Of a DNA stretch of 64,000 bases, positions 25,155 to 34,676 are shown in pieces (position 1 is the stretch's first letter; each line of letters starts with the position of its first letter). The notes under the pieces were generated by a model. It was given only the letters and a program-made list of their open reading frames with translations. It did not search any database and was not told the DNA's origin. The translations under genes were made by a program, and so were the position numbers. The stretch is from NCBI RefSeq assembly GCF_900104605.1, contig NZ_LT629959.1, positions 1 through 64,000 of the forward strand, read 5' to 3'. The DNA comes from Tidjanibacter massiliensis. GTDB taxonomy: Bacteria > Bacteroidota > Bacteroidia > Bacteroidales > Rikenellaceae.

Positions 25155-26399
25155 ATGATACACTATTCGGAATATACGCTTCGGAACGGACTGCGGGTGG
25201 TTGCCAACCGCGACCGGCTCTCGGCGCTTGCGGCGGTCAATATGCTCTATGGGGTGGGGGCCCGCAACGAGGCGCCGGAGCGGACGGGATTCGCCCATCT
25301 TTTCGAACATCTGATGTTCAGGGGAACGAAACTCGTGCCCGATTTCGACATGCCGGTGCAGGTGGCCTGCGGCGAGAACAACGCCTTTACCAACAACGAT
25401 TACACCGATTACTACATGACGCTGCCCAAGGACAACATCGAGACGGCCCTCTGGCTGGAATCGGACCGGATGACGGGGCTCGACATCACGCCGGAGAAGC
25501 TCGCGGCGGAGAAGTCGGTGGTGGTCGAGGAGTACAAGCAGCGTTACCTTAACCAGCCTTACGGGGAGCAGTGGCTGCTGCTGCGGGCGCTGGCTTATAA
25601 GGTGCATCCCTACCGGTGGCCGACCATCGGACTGACGCCCGACCACATCCGCGAAGCGACGCTCGCCGACGTCACGGCCTTCTACAGGCGTTACTACGTC
25701 CCCTCGAATGCCATTCTCGCCGTGTCGGGAGATATCGAGCCGGAACGGGTGTTCGAGCTCGCCGACAAATGGTTCGGCCATCTGGAGAGCGTTCCCGCTC
25801 CCGCGGATGCCTTTCTGCAGGAACCTGTGCAGCGGGAGGCCCGCCGGGAGGAGGCCTGCCGTGACGTACCGGCCACGCAGGTGACCGTGGCGCTTCATAT
25901 GGGAGGCCGCCGCAGTCCGGAATACTATTGCTGCGACGTGATGACCGACCTGCTTGCGGGCGGTACCTCGGCGCGGCTCTACAATGAACTGGTCAAACGC
26001 CGCCGGCTCTTTTCCGCCGTGAACTCCTACATCACCGGCGACATCGACCCGGGGCTCTTCATCCTGACAGGTCAGCTCATGCCGGGGGTGGAACTCCGGG
26101 AGGGCGAGGAGGCGCTGTGGAACGAGCTGGAGCGGCTGTGCAGTGAACCGGTGGGGGACGACGAACTGCAGAAGGTGCGCAACAAGTTCGAGGCGAACAT
26201 GCTTTACGGCGAGATGAACGTGATGAACAAGGCGCTCAATCTCGCCTACTACGCCCTGCTGGGCGAGCTGCCCCTCGTGAACTCCGAGCTGGAAATCTAC
26301 CGCGGCGTGGAAGCCGGGCAAATCATGGAGACGGCCCGGCGGCTCTTCCGTCGGGACAGAAGTTCGACACTCGTAATCTACGGCAAACATGGAGAATAA
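25155..26399 (+). CDS. M16 family zinc peptidase, catalytic subunit
   Basis: 414 aa from the ATG at 25155 (MIHYSEYTLRNGLRVVAN). The inverted zinc motif H48-L-F-E51-H52 (AHLFEHLMFRGT) is intact, and a Glu in VVVEEYKQRYLNQPYGEQW supplies the third ligand, as in pitrilysin and mitochondrial processing peptidase. No signal peptide, so cytosolic. The next gene overlaps it by 11 bp and encodes the non-catalytic partner, the usual two-subunit arrangement of bacterial M16B enzymes. Substrates are probably peptides released by other proteases. Confidence 0.92.
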   Translation: MIHYSEYTLRNGLRVVANRDRLSALAAVNMLYGVGARNEAPERTGFAHLFEHLMFRGTKLVPDFDMPVQVACGENNAFTNNDYTDYYMTLPKDNIETALWLESDRMTGLDITPEKLAAEKSVVVEEYKQRYLNQPYGEQWLLLRALAYKVHPYRWPTIGLTPDHIREATLADVTAFYRRYYVPSNAILAVSGDIEPERVFELADKWFGHLESVPAPADAFLQEPVQREARREEACRDVPATQVTVALHMGGRRSPEYYCCDVMTDLLAGGTSARLYNELVKRRRLFSAVNSYITGDIDPGLFILTGQLMPGVELREGEEALWNELERLCSEPVGDDELQKVRNKFEANMLYGEMNVMNKALNLAYYALLGELPLVNSELEIYRGVEAGQIMETARRLFRRDRSSTLVIYGKHGE

Positions 26400-27678
26400 G
26401 ATACATTTCGACCGCAGCCGGCAGCCGGAGACGGTCATTCCGGAGCGTTTGGAAGTGCCCGAAGCATGTGAATACCGTACCGCTTCGGGGGTACGCATTT
26501 ATGTCCTGCCCGCTCCGGAGTACGGGGTGGTGCGCCTCAGTTTCGTCTTCCGTGCCGGCTCCTCGTGGCAGAAGGTGCCCTTCTGTGCTTCGGCTACGGT
26601 GAATAACCTTGCCGAAGGGAGCCGGGACATGACTGCGCAGCAGATAGCCGAACGGCTCGACTATTACGGCTCCTGGTTCGACGTCTCGATGGACCGCGAC
26701 TGGAGCGTGGTGACGTTCGTGTGTCTGTCGAAATTTTTCGATAAGACCCTGGAGGTGGCCCGCCGCATCATGCTCGAGCCGGAATTTCCGCAGGAGGAGC
26801 TGCGCGTCTACTGCGACAAGAGCCGCCAGACGCTGGCCATCAACCGCACCAAGGTCGATTTCAATGCCCGGGAGCTTTTCGCAAAATCCCTTTACGGGGC
26901 GTCGCACCCTTACGGCATCTCTTCGCCGGCGGAGCGTTACGACGACCTTCGCCGGGAGGATGTGCGTGCCTTTTATGAGGAACGCTATACCGCGGCGGGG
27001 TGTTTCGCGGTGATGAGCGGCGATGTGGACGACATTCGCCTGCGGGCTGTGGAGGAGTTTCTGGTCGGGCTGCGTCCGGGAGAGGCGGGCGAGCGTGCCG
27101 ACTTCCCGGCTCCCCGGAGCATCAGCCGTGCCGAAATGCCTTTCCCCGGGGCCGTGCAGTCGGCCGTCCGCGTGGGACGCGTGCTCTTTCCGCGCAGTCA
27201 TCCCGATTTCATCGGTATGCAGGTGGTCGCCGCGGTGCTGGGCGGTTATTTCGGTTCCCGGCTCGTGCACAACCTGCGCGAAGAGCGCGGATATACCTAC
27301 GGAGCCTATGCGGCGATGGTCAATTTCGACCGCAGCGGCTATTTCGCAGCGGCCACGGAGGTGGGGGCGCAGTTCACCGAAGATGCGCTCGCACAGATAT
27401 TCGCCGAGATAGAGCGGCTCCGGTGCGAACCCGTCCCTGTGGAGGAGCTCGCACTGGTGAAAAATATCATGGTCGGCGAGGTAATGCGTATTCTTGACGG
27501 GCCTTTCGGCATCGCCGACGTAACCATCGAGAATATTCAGAACGGTTTCGGAAACGGTTATCTCGGTGAATTCGTCCGGCAGGTGCGGGAGACGACATCT
27601 GAACAGGTATGGGAACTTGCCCTGCGGTACCTTGCGCCCGATACCCTGACGGCCGTAGTTGTAGGCCCCGGACGCTGA
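26389..27678 (+). CDS. M16 family peptidase-like protein, non-catalytic subunit
   Basis: 429 aa, overlapping the catalytic subunit by 11 bp. The zinc motif is missing: the equivalent segment reads ASATVNNLAEGSRD. The C-terminal half keeps the Arg-Tyr pair typical of the R/Y subunit (LREERGYTYGAYAAM), which contributes substrate binding in heterodimeric M16B enzymes. With its neighbour it should form the active heterodimer. Confidence 0.9.
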   Translation: MENKIHFDRSRQPETVIPERLEVPEACEYRTASGVRIYVLPAPEYGVVRLSFVFRAGSSWQKVPFCASATVNNLAEGSRDMTAQQIAERLDYYGSWFDVSMDRDWSVVTFVCLSKFFDKTLEVARRIMLEPEFPQEELRVYCDKSRQTLAINRTKVDFNARELFAKSLYGASHPYGISSPAERYDDLRREDVRAFYEERYTAAGCFAVMSGDVDDIRLRAVEEFLVGLRPGEAGERADFPAPRSISRAEMPFPGAVQSAVRVGRVLFPRSHPDFIGMQVVAAVLGGYFGSRLVHNLREERGYTYGAYAAMVNFDRSGYFAAATEVGAQFTEDALAQIFAEIERLRCEPVPVEELALVKNIMVGEVMRILDGPFGIADVTIENIQNGFGNGYLGEFVRQVRETTSEQVWELALRYLAPDTLTAVVVGPGR

Positions 27679-27910
27679 CGGCTGCGGTTCGAAAAAGTAG
27701 GGACACTGCCGGCCGCTGCCGGGAAGATTCCAAACCTCCATACGGTTTCGGGACCTTGATATATTAGCATCGCGTGCAGGACCTTTCTGCCGTTTTTTCG
27801 GTCGGGCCGTTTTCGGGGTGTCTTTTGCGACCGTGCAGTTTGCTCTGTCCGTCTTCCACCGGTACGGGCATCTGCCTTTTCTGTCCGCCTGTCCGGTCTG
27901 TGCGCCGGAG

Positions 27911-27947
27911 AAATGAAAAGCCTCCGGCGCAATTCCTGCGCCGGAGG
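27911..27947 (-). terminator. Terminator of the lipoprotein pair at 28004-30938
   Basis: Perfect 11-bp stem 27921-27931 / 27937-27947, 57 bp past the stop codon, followed on the minus strand by CTTTTCATTT. The rest of 27679-28003 shows no gene. Confidence 0.75.
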
Positions 27948-28003
27948 TCCGTCTGTGAAAGGAATCTATTCCGCTTCGTACCGTGCGGCGACCGTGTGTT
28001 TGC

Positions 28004-29473
28004 TTACTGCACGACGTATTCGGTGATTGTCCCCGTATATGTTCCGGAAATGGTATTTTCTGCATCGTCCTTCAGGTCGAAGACCAGCGTGTAAACATCG
28101 CCTTCGCGCGAAACGGTTACCGTTCCGCCGTAAATTCCGGTGCCTTCCGTTTCCGTCCCCTCTTCGTACCGGACGAAAGAACTTGCCCCGTAGAATCCCG
28201 GACGTGTGTACTTGCCTGCCGCGACTGCCGGTATCCGGTATTGCTGTAAACCGGTTTCGGGGTCGGTAGTAGGTTCGCCGTCTACCGTATAGGTGCCGTC
28301 GGGCAGGAAGGAATAGTCGGTCGGCCGGGCATTGACGAGTTCGAGCGTCAGGAATGTGCCTGTACCCGTGAGCCAGCCCGTATTCGGATTGCGGTAGCAG
28401 GTTTCGTCGTGGATTTCCAGATGCCATGATGTCTGGGTCATTTCTTCCAGTTGGTCGGACGATACGGCAATTTTGCTGACGGCGAGGTTTTCTGCGGTCA
28501 GTTCCACGTCGTCGGTCAGCGTACTGGTGGCATCCGAGTCACTGCCGTCCTGCGTCACGTTTATCACGATGTCGGCCACGATGCCTCCCGTTTGAACCGT
28601 AATGGTTCCTGTGCGCGGCGCAGTGGAGATGTTGCGTATCGCTTCGACCGTGATGGTACCCTTTTCTTTATCCGTCGTCACGTTGAGCATGGGCGTTTCG
28701 GCCGGCTGGCCTATCTGGATGTTCCATTCGGGTATCCGGACGGTCTGCACCGAGATGACCTGCGGTTCCTTGTCGATGGCTTTGAAATGGAGTTCGGTTT
28801 TGTCTACCGTGAGCGAAGGCTGCCTGTCGCACCCTTCCTGCGTAACGGCTACGGAAACGCTTTCCACCGTTTCGTCGCTCGGACGGACGTTGATTTTGCC
28901 CGAGCGCGGCTCATCGGAGGTGTTTTCGTCTGCCGTGACAGTTACCGTATTGCCGTCGGTCTCGGCATGAAGCCAGCCTGCGGAAGTGATGTCGGCGGAA
29001 GCTTTCCAGGTGAAGTCTTCGCCCGTGACGGTCACGGTGAACGTCTGCGAAGTGCCGCCCTCCCAGCCGAAAGAGAGTTCGGACTTGTCTACGGTGATGC
29101 TGCCTGCCGAGGGAGGAGCCGTCACTCCGGCCTGACGGACGGAGATGCTGACCGGCTGCGCATTACCGTTCTTGTCCGCAATCCGCAGGGTCGCCGTGCG
29201 TTCTGCCTCTTCGGTATTGTCGGCAGCGGTGACCTTCAGGGTGCTGTCTCCGTCTTTTACGGCTGTGAGCCAAGCCGTTGCGGTTTCGTCCACGGTCGTG
29301 TCCCACTCGACGTTTACCGCAGTGATTTCCACTGTCGCAGGTTCGTTTCCCGTGGCTTCAAAGACGAGTGAGACGGGTTTCGCTTCGAGTTTGTACTCCT
29401 TTTGTGTATTTTCGGTTTTGTCGCATGCAACTGCGATAAGCGCGGCGGCTGCGAGTATTATGGCCTTTTTCAT
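28004..29473 (-). CDS. Three-BACON lipoprotein, second gene of diverged cassette
   Basis: 489 aa. SPII signal MKKAIILAAAALIAVAC. Three BACON-type Ig-like domains at about 28-120, 128-218 and 225-315, each ending in a VTQEG/VRQAG-like strand. After STLTDDVEL comes one C-terminal module (about 345-489) with FLPDGTYTV, GGTVTVSREGDVYTLVF and ISGTYTGTI. BACON domains are thought to bind carbohydrate or mucin, but many are only spacers. It follows the propeller lipoprotein by 22 bp. It has the same order as the cassettes at 45-60 kb but is much diverged, so it may be an older copy. Confidence 0.85.
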   Translation of the reverse strand: MKKAIILAAAALIAVACDKTENTQKEYKLEAKPVSLVFEATGNEPATVEITAVNVEWDTTVDETATAWLTAVKDGDSTLKVTAADNTEEAERTATLRIADKNGNAQPVSISVRQAGVTAPPSAGSITVDKSELSFGWEGGTSQTFTVTVTGEDFTWKASADITSAGWLHAETDGNTVTVTADENTSDEPRSGKINVRPSDETVESVSVAVTQEGCDRQPSLTVDKTELHFKAIDKEPQVISVQTVRIPEWNIQIGQPAETPMLNVTTDKEKGTITVEAIRNISTAPRTGTITVQTGGIVADIVINVTQDGSDSDATSTLTDDVELTAENLAVSKIAVSSDQLEEMTQTSWHLEIHDETCYRNPNTGWLTGTGTFLTLELVNARPTDYSFLPDGTYTVDGEPTTDPETGLQQYRIPAVAAGKYTRPGFYGASSFVRYEEGTETEGTGIYGGTVTVSREGDVYTLVFDLKDDAENTISGTYTGTITEYVVQ

Positions 29474-29495
29474 TATTCTGTTTTTTGTCGGTTGC

Positions 29496-30938
29496 TTATT
29501 TTACGGGACGGGGAGATACGCTGAACTGGGTGAACGAGACTCCCGTTGCCGATGTTGTCATCATTGTACCCAGCATGCGGTCGCCCGGGGCCGGGATATA
29601 GGAGATATAGCCGGTAGTGACCGTGATACCCCATCGCTCCTGAATGTAGTCGAGGCAGTTGCCCAGGTGGATGCCCGTCTCGATTTCCACAAGGAAACCG
29701 CTTGTCTGCATGGAGGTGCCTTCGGCTATGAGACCGATGCCGTCGTCAGTGGCTCCGACTGCAGTGCAGTCGGGATAGTCACGCATCACCGTGGTCGTTT
29801 CGGTTTCGGTATTGTAAAAGGCCGGATAAATCGTTCCTTTTGTTATCAGTCCGTTTTCGTCCATGCTTTCTTCCCGGTATTTGCCGGCTATCCATTTGCC
29901 GTTCGGGCTGATGTTCTGGTTTTCGGCAAAACAGTACATGCCGGCTTCTATCAGGTTGGTTTCGTATGTTCCGCCGGCACCGTCCGAGGCGTTCACGGGA
30001 GTGAGTTTGAAAATGTCCTTGCCCACGTTCTGGAGCTTTCCGTCTTTCCAGTAAATCATGCCGGTATCGGTAAATTCCCACTGGGTACCGTAAATCACCG
30101 ACCCGTCGAGCGACATGCCGCGGGCCATCACCTGATTGGGTACTTTGACGCCCCGGTAATCCAGCTCGGGCATCTCGAGCAGTTCGGGTACGCCGTCGCG
30201 CCAGATGACGGGGCTGCATTTCATCGATTCGCCCCAGCAGTAGCCTACCCAGGTCCGGCCGTCTTCCGATACGGCCGATATGTTCGGAGAACTGTAGCCT
30301 GCGGGTGTTTCGGGGATGAAGTAGTCGCCATCCGCCGTGATGGCCACCGTATGGTTGTCGGGGCCGTAGATGAATGCGGTGCCCTGGTCGGTGACGGCAA
30401 TCGGTTTTTCGAGGCTGAGGGGGGAGCCGTAGAGGAGCGGCCCGATTTCGGTAATCTCGCCCGTATCCAGATTATGAAAGGTCGGATACATGAAGTACGT
30501 ATTGTCGGGCTGCAGAACGTGGCGTGTGCCCACGCAGTAGCGGCCGTTGGGCGACATGGCGGCTCCCATGTCGTAGGCGGCGTACATTTGGTAAACCGGC
30601 GCGTCGTTGTCGCGCTGCAGTTGGATAACCTTTATTTCCTGTACGGCTTCACCGGAGGTCAGTTCGATGCTGCTTTCACGCGGGTCGGTGTAAGATTCGT
30701 TGTTTTCTACAGTCAGCACGAACGAAGTCCGGGTTTTTTCTCCGACTTTGAGCCAGGTCGCCTGCGGAACGACGTCCCATTCTCCCGAGGCTTCGACCTC
30801 GATGGTGAGGGGAGCGTTGTCCTGTGCATGGAAGGTGCACAGGGCGGTGTTCACCCGTACATACTGGAGCTGTTGCTCCTCAACGTTGCAGCCTGCTGCA
30901 ATTGCCGCTGCTGCGGCCAATACAAGTAGCTTTTTCAT
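29496..30938 (-). CDS. BACON plus beta-propeller-like lipoprotein, first gene of diverged cassette
   Basis: 480 aa. SPII signal MKKLLVLAAAAAIAAGC. One BACON-like domain at about 28-110 (PQATWLKVGEK) is followed by about 350 residues of repeated short blade-like units: MGAAMSPNGRYCVG, AVTDQGTAFIYGPD, VSEDGRTWVGYCWG, MARGMSLDGSVIYGT, NISPNGKWIAGKYREES, GATDDGIGLIAEG. These S-x-[DN]G-[KR] turns are typical of WD40/TolB-like propellers. It is homologous along its length to the four genes at 46719, 50138, 53598 and 58700, but lacks their C-terminal WYIAPPL tail. Ligand unknown. Confidence 0.83.
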   Translation of the reverse strand: MKKLLVLAAAAAIAAGCNVEEQQLQYVRVNTALCTFHAQDNAPLTIEVEASGEWDVVPQATWLKVGEKTRTSFVLTVENNESYTDPRESSIELTSGEAVQEIKVIQLQRDNDAPVYQMYAAYDMGAAMSPNGRYCVGTRHVLQPDNTYFMYPTFHNLDTGEITEIGPLLYGSPLSLEKPIAVTDQGTAFIYGPDNHTVAITADGDYFIPETPAGYSSPNISAVSEDGRTWVGYCWGESMKCSPVIWRDGVPELLEMPELDYRGVKVPNQVMARGMSLDGSVIYGTQWEFTDTGMIYWKDGKLQNVGKDIFKLTPVNASDGAGGTYETNLIEAGMYCFAENQNISPNGKWIAGKYREESMDENGLITKGTIYPAFYNTETETTTVMRDYPDCTAVGATDDGIGLIAEGTSMQTSGFLVEIETGIHLGNCLDYIQERWGITVTTGYISYIPAPGDRMLGTMMTTSATGVSFTQFSVSPRPVK

Positions 30939-31075
30939 GAATAGGGTTTGTGTTTAAGTTAGACATAGCGGCCTTGTTTCGTGTCGGGCCGGCCGTTTCC
31001 CGTATGGTTGTCTGTTTCGTTTTCGGTTCGGGAGTGTCGTCTTTGCGTTGCCTGTTGTACTCCCGGGTACGCTTA

Positions 31076-31134
31076 CAAATATAGTTTTATATAGCACAAA
31101 AAACAATATTTAAAACAGTTAAATTTACATAAAG
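31076..31134 (-). promoter_or_regulatory. Promoter region of diverged cassette: -7 motif plus conserved upstream element
   Basis: The minus strand carries TATATTTG at about 31076-31083. At 31121-31134 the plus strand reads aaatttacataaag, sharing its first ten bases with the element found before every cassette at 45-60 kb, here about 37 bp from the -7 motif. No -33 TTG is present at normal spacing. Confidence 0.5.
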
Positions 31135-31143
31135 TTTGAAATA

Positions 31144-31152
31144 CCCCCCCCC
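31144..31152. repeat. Nine-base C homopolymer upstream of the diverged cassette
   Basis: A run of nine C lies about 60 bp beyond the -7 motif of the cassette at 28-31 kb, in the divergent gap before thyA. It is the longest C or G run I noticed in the window and could slip during replication. The 30939-31354 gap contains no gene. Confidence 0.6.
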
Positions 31153-31354
31153 GGTTAATTATGTTAAGTTTGTGTAATATTATACATTGCGTCCGGTTTA
31201 TATCGAAAGTCGGCGAACGGGACGGATGGTTGTGTTGCATCGGCCGGGCGAGGTTGTATCGTTTGCCCATGTCGGCCGCACTGCGGAGAAGAGGTGTTCT
31301 TTTTGCGGATGTTCTGCGGGAACGGAAAAAAGCGTTACCTTTGGAAGAAAAACG

Positions 31355-32149
31355 ATGCGCCAGTATCTCGAACTGCTCGATAAAATCATGAAGGAGGGAG
31401 CCGTGAAGGGCGACCGGACGGGGACGGGGACGAAGAGTATCTTCGGCTACCAGATGCGTTTCGACCTGGCCGAGGGTTTCCCACTGCTCACTACCAAGAA
31501 GCTCCATCTGCGCTCCATCATTCACGAACTGCTGTGGTTCCTCGCGGGGGATACCAATATCAAATACCTGCATGAAAACAAGGTGACCATCTGGGACGAA
31601 TGGGCTTCGCCCGAAGGCGACCTGGGTCCCATCTACGGCTATCAATGGCGGAGCTGGCCCGCGCCCGACGGACGGCACATCGACCAGATAGCGGCCGTGG
31701 TTGAGTCCATCCGTACCAATCCCGATTCGCGGCGCCACATCGTGAGTGCCTGGAACGTGGCGGATATCGACCGCATGGCGCTTCCGCCCTGCCACGCCCT
31801 GTTTCAGTTCTATGTCGCGGAGGGGCGTCTTTCGTGCCAGCTTTATCAGCGCAGCGCGGATGTCTTTCTCGGCGTACCTTTCAACATCGCCTCGTATGCG
31901 CTCCTGACCATGATGATGGCGCAGGTGACCGGGCTGCGTCCGGGCGATTTCATCCATACGCTGGGCGATGCGCACATCTACCTGAACCATACCGAACAGG
32001 CTGCCGAACAACTGCGGCGCACACCCCGGCCGCTGCCCGTCATGAAGCTCAATCCGGCAGTCGATTCGATTTTCGGTTTCCGATATGAGGATTTCACACT
32101 CGAAGGATACGACCCGTATCCCTCGATAAAAGCACCGATAGCCGTATGA
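31355..32149 (+). CDS. thyA: Thymidylate synthase
   Basis: 264 aa, the same length as the E. coli enzyme. It methylates dUMP to dTMP with methylene-tetrahydrofolate. The ATG at 31355 starts [15 protein letters not shown], the normal N-terminus. Arg in [17 protein letters not shown], the catalytic Cys146 in [12 protein letters not shown], the [20 protein letters not shown] segment and GDAHIYLNH are all present. The gene overlaps folA by 4 bp (ATGA). A TACCTTTG motif at 31336-31343 lies just upstream of the start. Confidence 0.98.
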   Translation: MRQYLELLDKIMKEGAVKGDRTGTGTKSIFGYQMRFDLAEGFPLLTTKKLHLRSIIHELLWFLAGDTNIKYLHENKVTIWDEWASPEGDLGPIYGYQWRSWPAPDGRHIDQIAAVVESIRTNPDSRRHIVSAWNVADIDRMALPPCHALFQFYVAEGRLSCQLYQRSADVFLGVPFNIASYALLTMMMAQVTGLRPGDFIHTLGDAHIYLNHTEQAAEQLRRTPRPLPVMKLNPAVDSIFGFRYEDFTLEGYDPYPSIKAPIAV

Positions 32150-32628
32150 TTTCGATAATCGTGGCCGTTGCCCGGAACGGCGTGATAGGCGGCGGCAACA
32201 CGCTGTTGTGGCATATCTCCGAGGACCTGAAACGCTTCAAGGCGCTGACGACGGGGCATCCCGTCGTCATGGGCCGCAAGACTTTCGAGTCGTTGGGGCG
32301 CCCGCTGCCCAACCGAACGAATGTGGTCGTGACGCGGCAGCACATCGAGATACCCGGTTGTACGGTGGCCGGTTCGCTGGAAGAGGCGCTGGCCCTTTTC
32401 CCGGCGCAGGAGGAGGTGTTCGTTACCGGCGGCGGGCAAATCTATGCCCAGGCGCTTCCGCTGGCCGACCGCATCTATCTGACGACCGTGATGCGGGACT
32501 ACGAGGGCGACACCCGTTTTCCCGATTGGAACCGCAGCGGCTGGACCGAGGTTTTCCGCGAATACCACGAGCGAGGCAAGGATTTTCCCTATCCTTTCGA
32601 ATATACCGACTGGGTGCGGGAGGAGTGA
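32146..32628 (+). CDS. folA: Dihydrofolate reductase
   Basis: 160 aa. It regenerates tetrahydrofolate from the dihydrofolate made by ThyA, using NADPH. The motifs [30 protein letters not shown] (with the acidic active-site residue), [33 protein letters not shown] and [18 protein letters not shown] are typical of chromosomal DHFR. Translational coupling with thyA through the ATGA overlap is likely. Confidence 0.98.
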   Translation: MISIIVAVARNGVIGGGNTLLWHISEDLKRFKALTTGHPVVMGRKTFESLGRPLPNRTNVVVTRQHIEIPGCTVAGSLEEALALFPAQEEVFVTGGGQIYAQALPLADRIYLTTVMRDYEGDTRFPDWNRSGWTEVFREYHERGKDFPYPFEYTDWVREE

Positions 32629-32675
32629 GCTGTTTGGACCGGTATATCTTTGGAGATTGAGAATGTAACATGAAC

Positions 32676-32710
32676 AACAGCCCGGACGGAATCATTCCGT
32701 CCGGGCTGTT
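32676..32710 (+). terminator. Terminator of thyA-folA
   Basis: Perfect 15-bp stem 32676-32690 / 32696-32710 with loop ATCAT, 48 bp after the folA stop. Confidence 0.8.
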
Positions 32711-32751
32711 TATGGGTATTTGTACTTATTTTCAAATAGGTTTTATCGCTG

Positions 32752-32782
32752 TTTAGGAATTGTTGTTACAGGGGTAATTTTG
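32752..32782 (+). promoter_or_regulatory. Putative promoter of the Hdr-like operon
   Basis: TTTA at 32752-32755 and TAATTTTG at 32775-32782 are 19 bp apart; the -33 box has one mismatch. The first gene starts at 32842. Confidence 0.4.
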
Positions 32783-32841
32783 TCATCGGATATTGGCTGC
32801 GCGGTCCGTTGCGGGCCGGCGGGGAAATCGTTGCCGGATTT

Positions 32842-33537
32842 ATGGGGAAATATTACGATATGCTCATGGAGGACGTGCGCATGCACGAAGGGATGAAGGC
32901 ATGCATGAACTGCGGGGTGTGTACTGCGGTATGTCCTGCGGCCGAATTTTACAATTATGATCCGAGGCAGATTGTCAGTACCGTGCAGACGCAGGACGAC
33001 GAGGCCATCGAGGCGCTCCTGCGCAGCGAGACCATCTGGTACTGCGGGGAGTGCATGTCGTGCCGTCCGCGTTGTCCGCGGGGCAATACGCCGGGGTATG
33101 TGGTGCAGGCACTGCGCAACCTTTCCCAAAAGCTCGGGTTCTTCACCGAGTCGGAGAAAGGACGGCAGCAGTTCGCGCTGAAACGGCTCATCGGCGAAAA
33201 CATCCTGAGAACGGGGTACTGCATCACGCCGCGTCTGGTGAATCCCGACATGCATCCGGAGCAGGGGCCCGTGTGGAAGTGGGTGTACGACAACGACCGC
33301 GAAGTGTTCGGGCGCTTCAATCCCACCTACATGCAGGAGGGGCCGGGGGCTATGCGGCGTATCGACGAACGGTCGCTGGAGGAGCTGCGGCGCATCTTCG
33401 AGGAGACGGGCGGCATGGAGTTTTTCGACAGCATCGAGCGGTATTCGGAGAAGAAGGCGCGCGAGCTGGGGTTCGACGGCGCCGACGAGGAATACCTTAA
33501 ATATACATATACGACGAACAGCAACTGCCATCACTGA
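32842..33537 (+). CDS. HdrC-like iron-sulfur protein
   Basis: 231 aa from the ATG at 32842 (MGKYYDMLMEDVRMHEG); a TTG 33 bp upstream in frame is less likely. Two 4Fe-4S sites: CMNCGVCTAVCP (about 32-43) and CGECMSCRPRCPRG (about 79-92). This ferredoxin-like arrangement followed by a helical tail is that of HdrC, which passes electrons to the HdrB site in heterodisulfide reductases. The protein is soluble and ends in an HH tail. It starts a five-gene rightward unit. Confidence 0.87.
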   Translation: MGKYYDMLMEDVRMHEGMKACMNCGVCTAVCPAAEFYNYDPRQIVSTVQTQDDEAIEALLRSETIWYCGECMSCRPRCPRGNTPGYVVQALRNLSQKLGFFTESEKGRQQFALKRLIGENILRTGYCITPRLVNPDMHPEQGPVWKWVYDNDREVFGRFNPTYMQEGPGAMRRIDERSLEELRRIFEETGGMEFFDSIERYSEKKARELGFDGADEEYLKYTYTTNSNCHH

Positions 33538-33569
33538 CGGGGGCGGCCGTCGTTAAACGTACGACAGAG

Positions 33570-34631
33570 ATGAAAAGGAACAGTTGGCAGGAGTACCAGA
33601 AGGAGGTGGCGGACGACCGCTACTATTATCTGCGCAGTTGCATCCGGCAGAATTTCTTTCCCGGTTCCGAGAAGGCGTTCGTCCGAATACTGCGCCAGGA
33701 GCTGGGACGCGACCTGTTCGATGACCCGGTGCATACTTCGTGTACGGGTATCGGCTATCATTCCGATATCGTGCCGCTCGAAACCATCATGACCGTCGTG
33801 GCGCGGCAGTTCGCACTGGCGTCCGAGGCGGGGTACGAAAACCTCGCCGTATCGTGCATCACCTCCTTCGGTATCTACACGGAGATTCTCGAAACGTGGC
33901 AGGAGTTTCCCGAGCTGGAGGCGAAGGTCCGCGAACATTTGTTTCGGGCGACCGGACGCGAGTTCCGCAAGCCGAAAAACGTGTCGCATGCTTCGGACAT
34001 CATCTTCCACCACCGCGAGGCCATCCGGCAGCGGGCCGCATACCTGCTCGTGAACCGGCGGACGGGCGAACCCCTGCGCGGGGTGGAGCACATCGGATGC
34101 CATTATGCCAAGATATTCCCGAAAGAGGGTATCGGCGGCGTGGAGTTTCCTTATGTGCTTGCCGGCATGATTGAGGCGTGGGGCGGACAGGTGGTGGATT
34201 ATCCGGAGCGGCGCCACTGCTGCGGTTTTGGATTCCGCAATTACATCGTGCAGGCCAACCGCGGTTATTCGGTGGCCAATTCGCAGAAGAAGTTCGAGTC
34301 CATGGCACCCTACAAGCCCGACTTTATCGTGGCCAACTGTCCCGGATGCGCCATGTTCCTCGACCGGTGGCAGTACACCATCGCCGAAATCGAGGGGACG
34401 ACCTATGGCGAGGAAGGCAAGGGGATTCCTGTGCTGACCTACGAGGAGCTGGCGGGGCTCGTGCTGGGGTACGACCCGTGGGAGCTGGGACTGCAGATGC
34501 ATCAGGTGGACGTGGAACCGTTGCTTAACAAGATGGGTGTCGAGTACGACCCGGCTGCGAAATACCTGCTGCCCAACGGTAAATATATCGGCAGGCCGGA
34601 GCCTGCCATGGTAAATCTGGGGGCGGATTGA
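33570..34631 (+). CDS. HdrB-like protein with one intact and one degenerate CCG domain
   Basis: 353 aa. HdrB proteins hold noncubane 4Fe-4S clusters in two CCG domains where heterodisulfide is reduced. The second CCG domain is complete (GCHYAKIF, HCCGFGFR, NCPGCAMF at about 178-275). The first keeps only isolated Cys (SCTGIGYH, SCITSFG) and lacks the CC pair and the CxxC pair, so it probably binds no noncubane cluster. It lies 32 bp after the HdrC-like gene and 45 bp before the HdrA-like gene. The substrate cannot be CoM-S-S-CoB in this organism; a different disulfide or other carrier is inferred. Confidence 0.85.
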   Translation: MKRNSWQEYQKEVADDRYYYLRSCIRQNFFPGSEKAFVRILRQELGRDLFDDPVHTSCTGIGYHSDIVPLETIMTVVARQFALASEAGYENLAVSCITSFGIYTEILETWQEFPELEAKVREHLFRATGREFRKPKNVSHASDIIFHHREAIRQRAAYLLVNRRTGEPLRGVEHIGCHYAKIFPKEGIGGVEFPYVLAGMIEAWGGQVVDYPERRHCCGFGFRNYIVQANRGYSVANSQKKFESMAPYKPDFIVANCPGCAMFLDRWQYTIAEIEGTTYGEEGKGIPVLTYEELAGLVLGYDPWELGLQMHQVDVEPLLNKMGVEYDPAAKYLLPNGKYIGRPEPAMVNLGAD

Positions 34632-34676
34632 CCGTCTCCGCAGTTGATTGAAACGGTAAAACAAGGAATACCTTAT

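Noticed and set aside
26389-27678. Second M16 protein as a broken pseudogene because its zinc motif is missing
   Set aside because: Loss of the zinc motif with retention of the Arg-Tyr pair is the normal state of the non-catalytic partner, and the frame is intact and translationally coupled.
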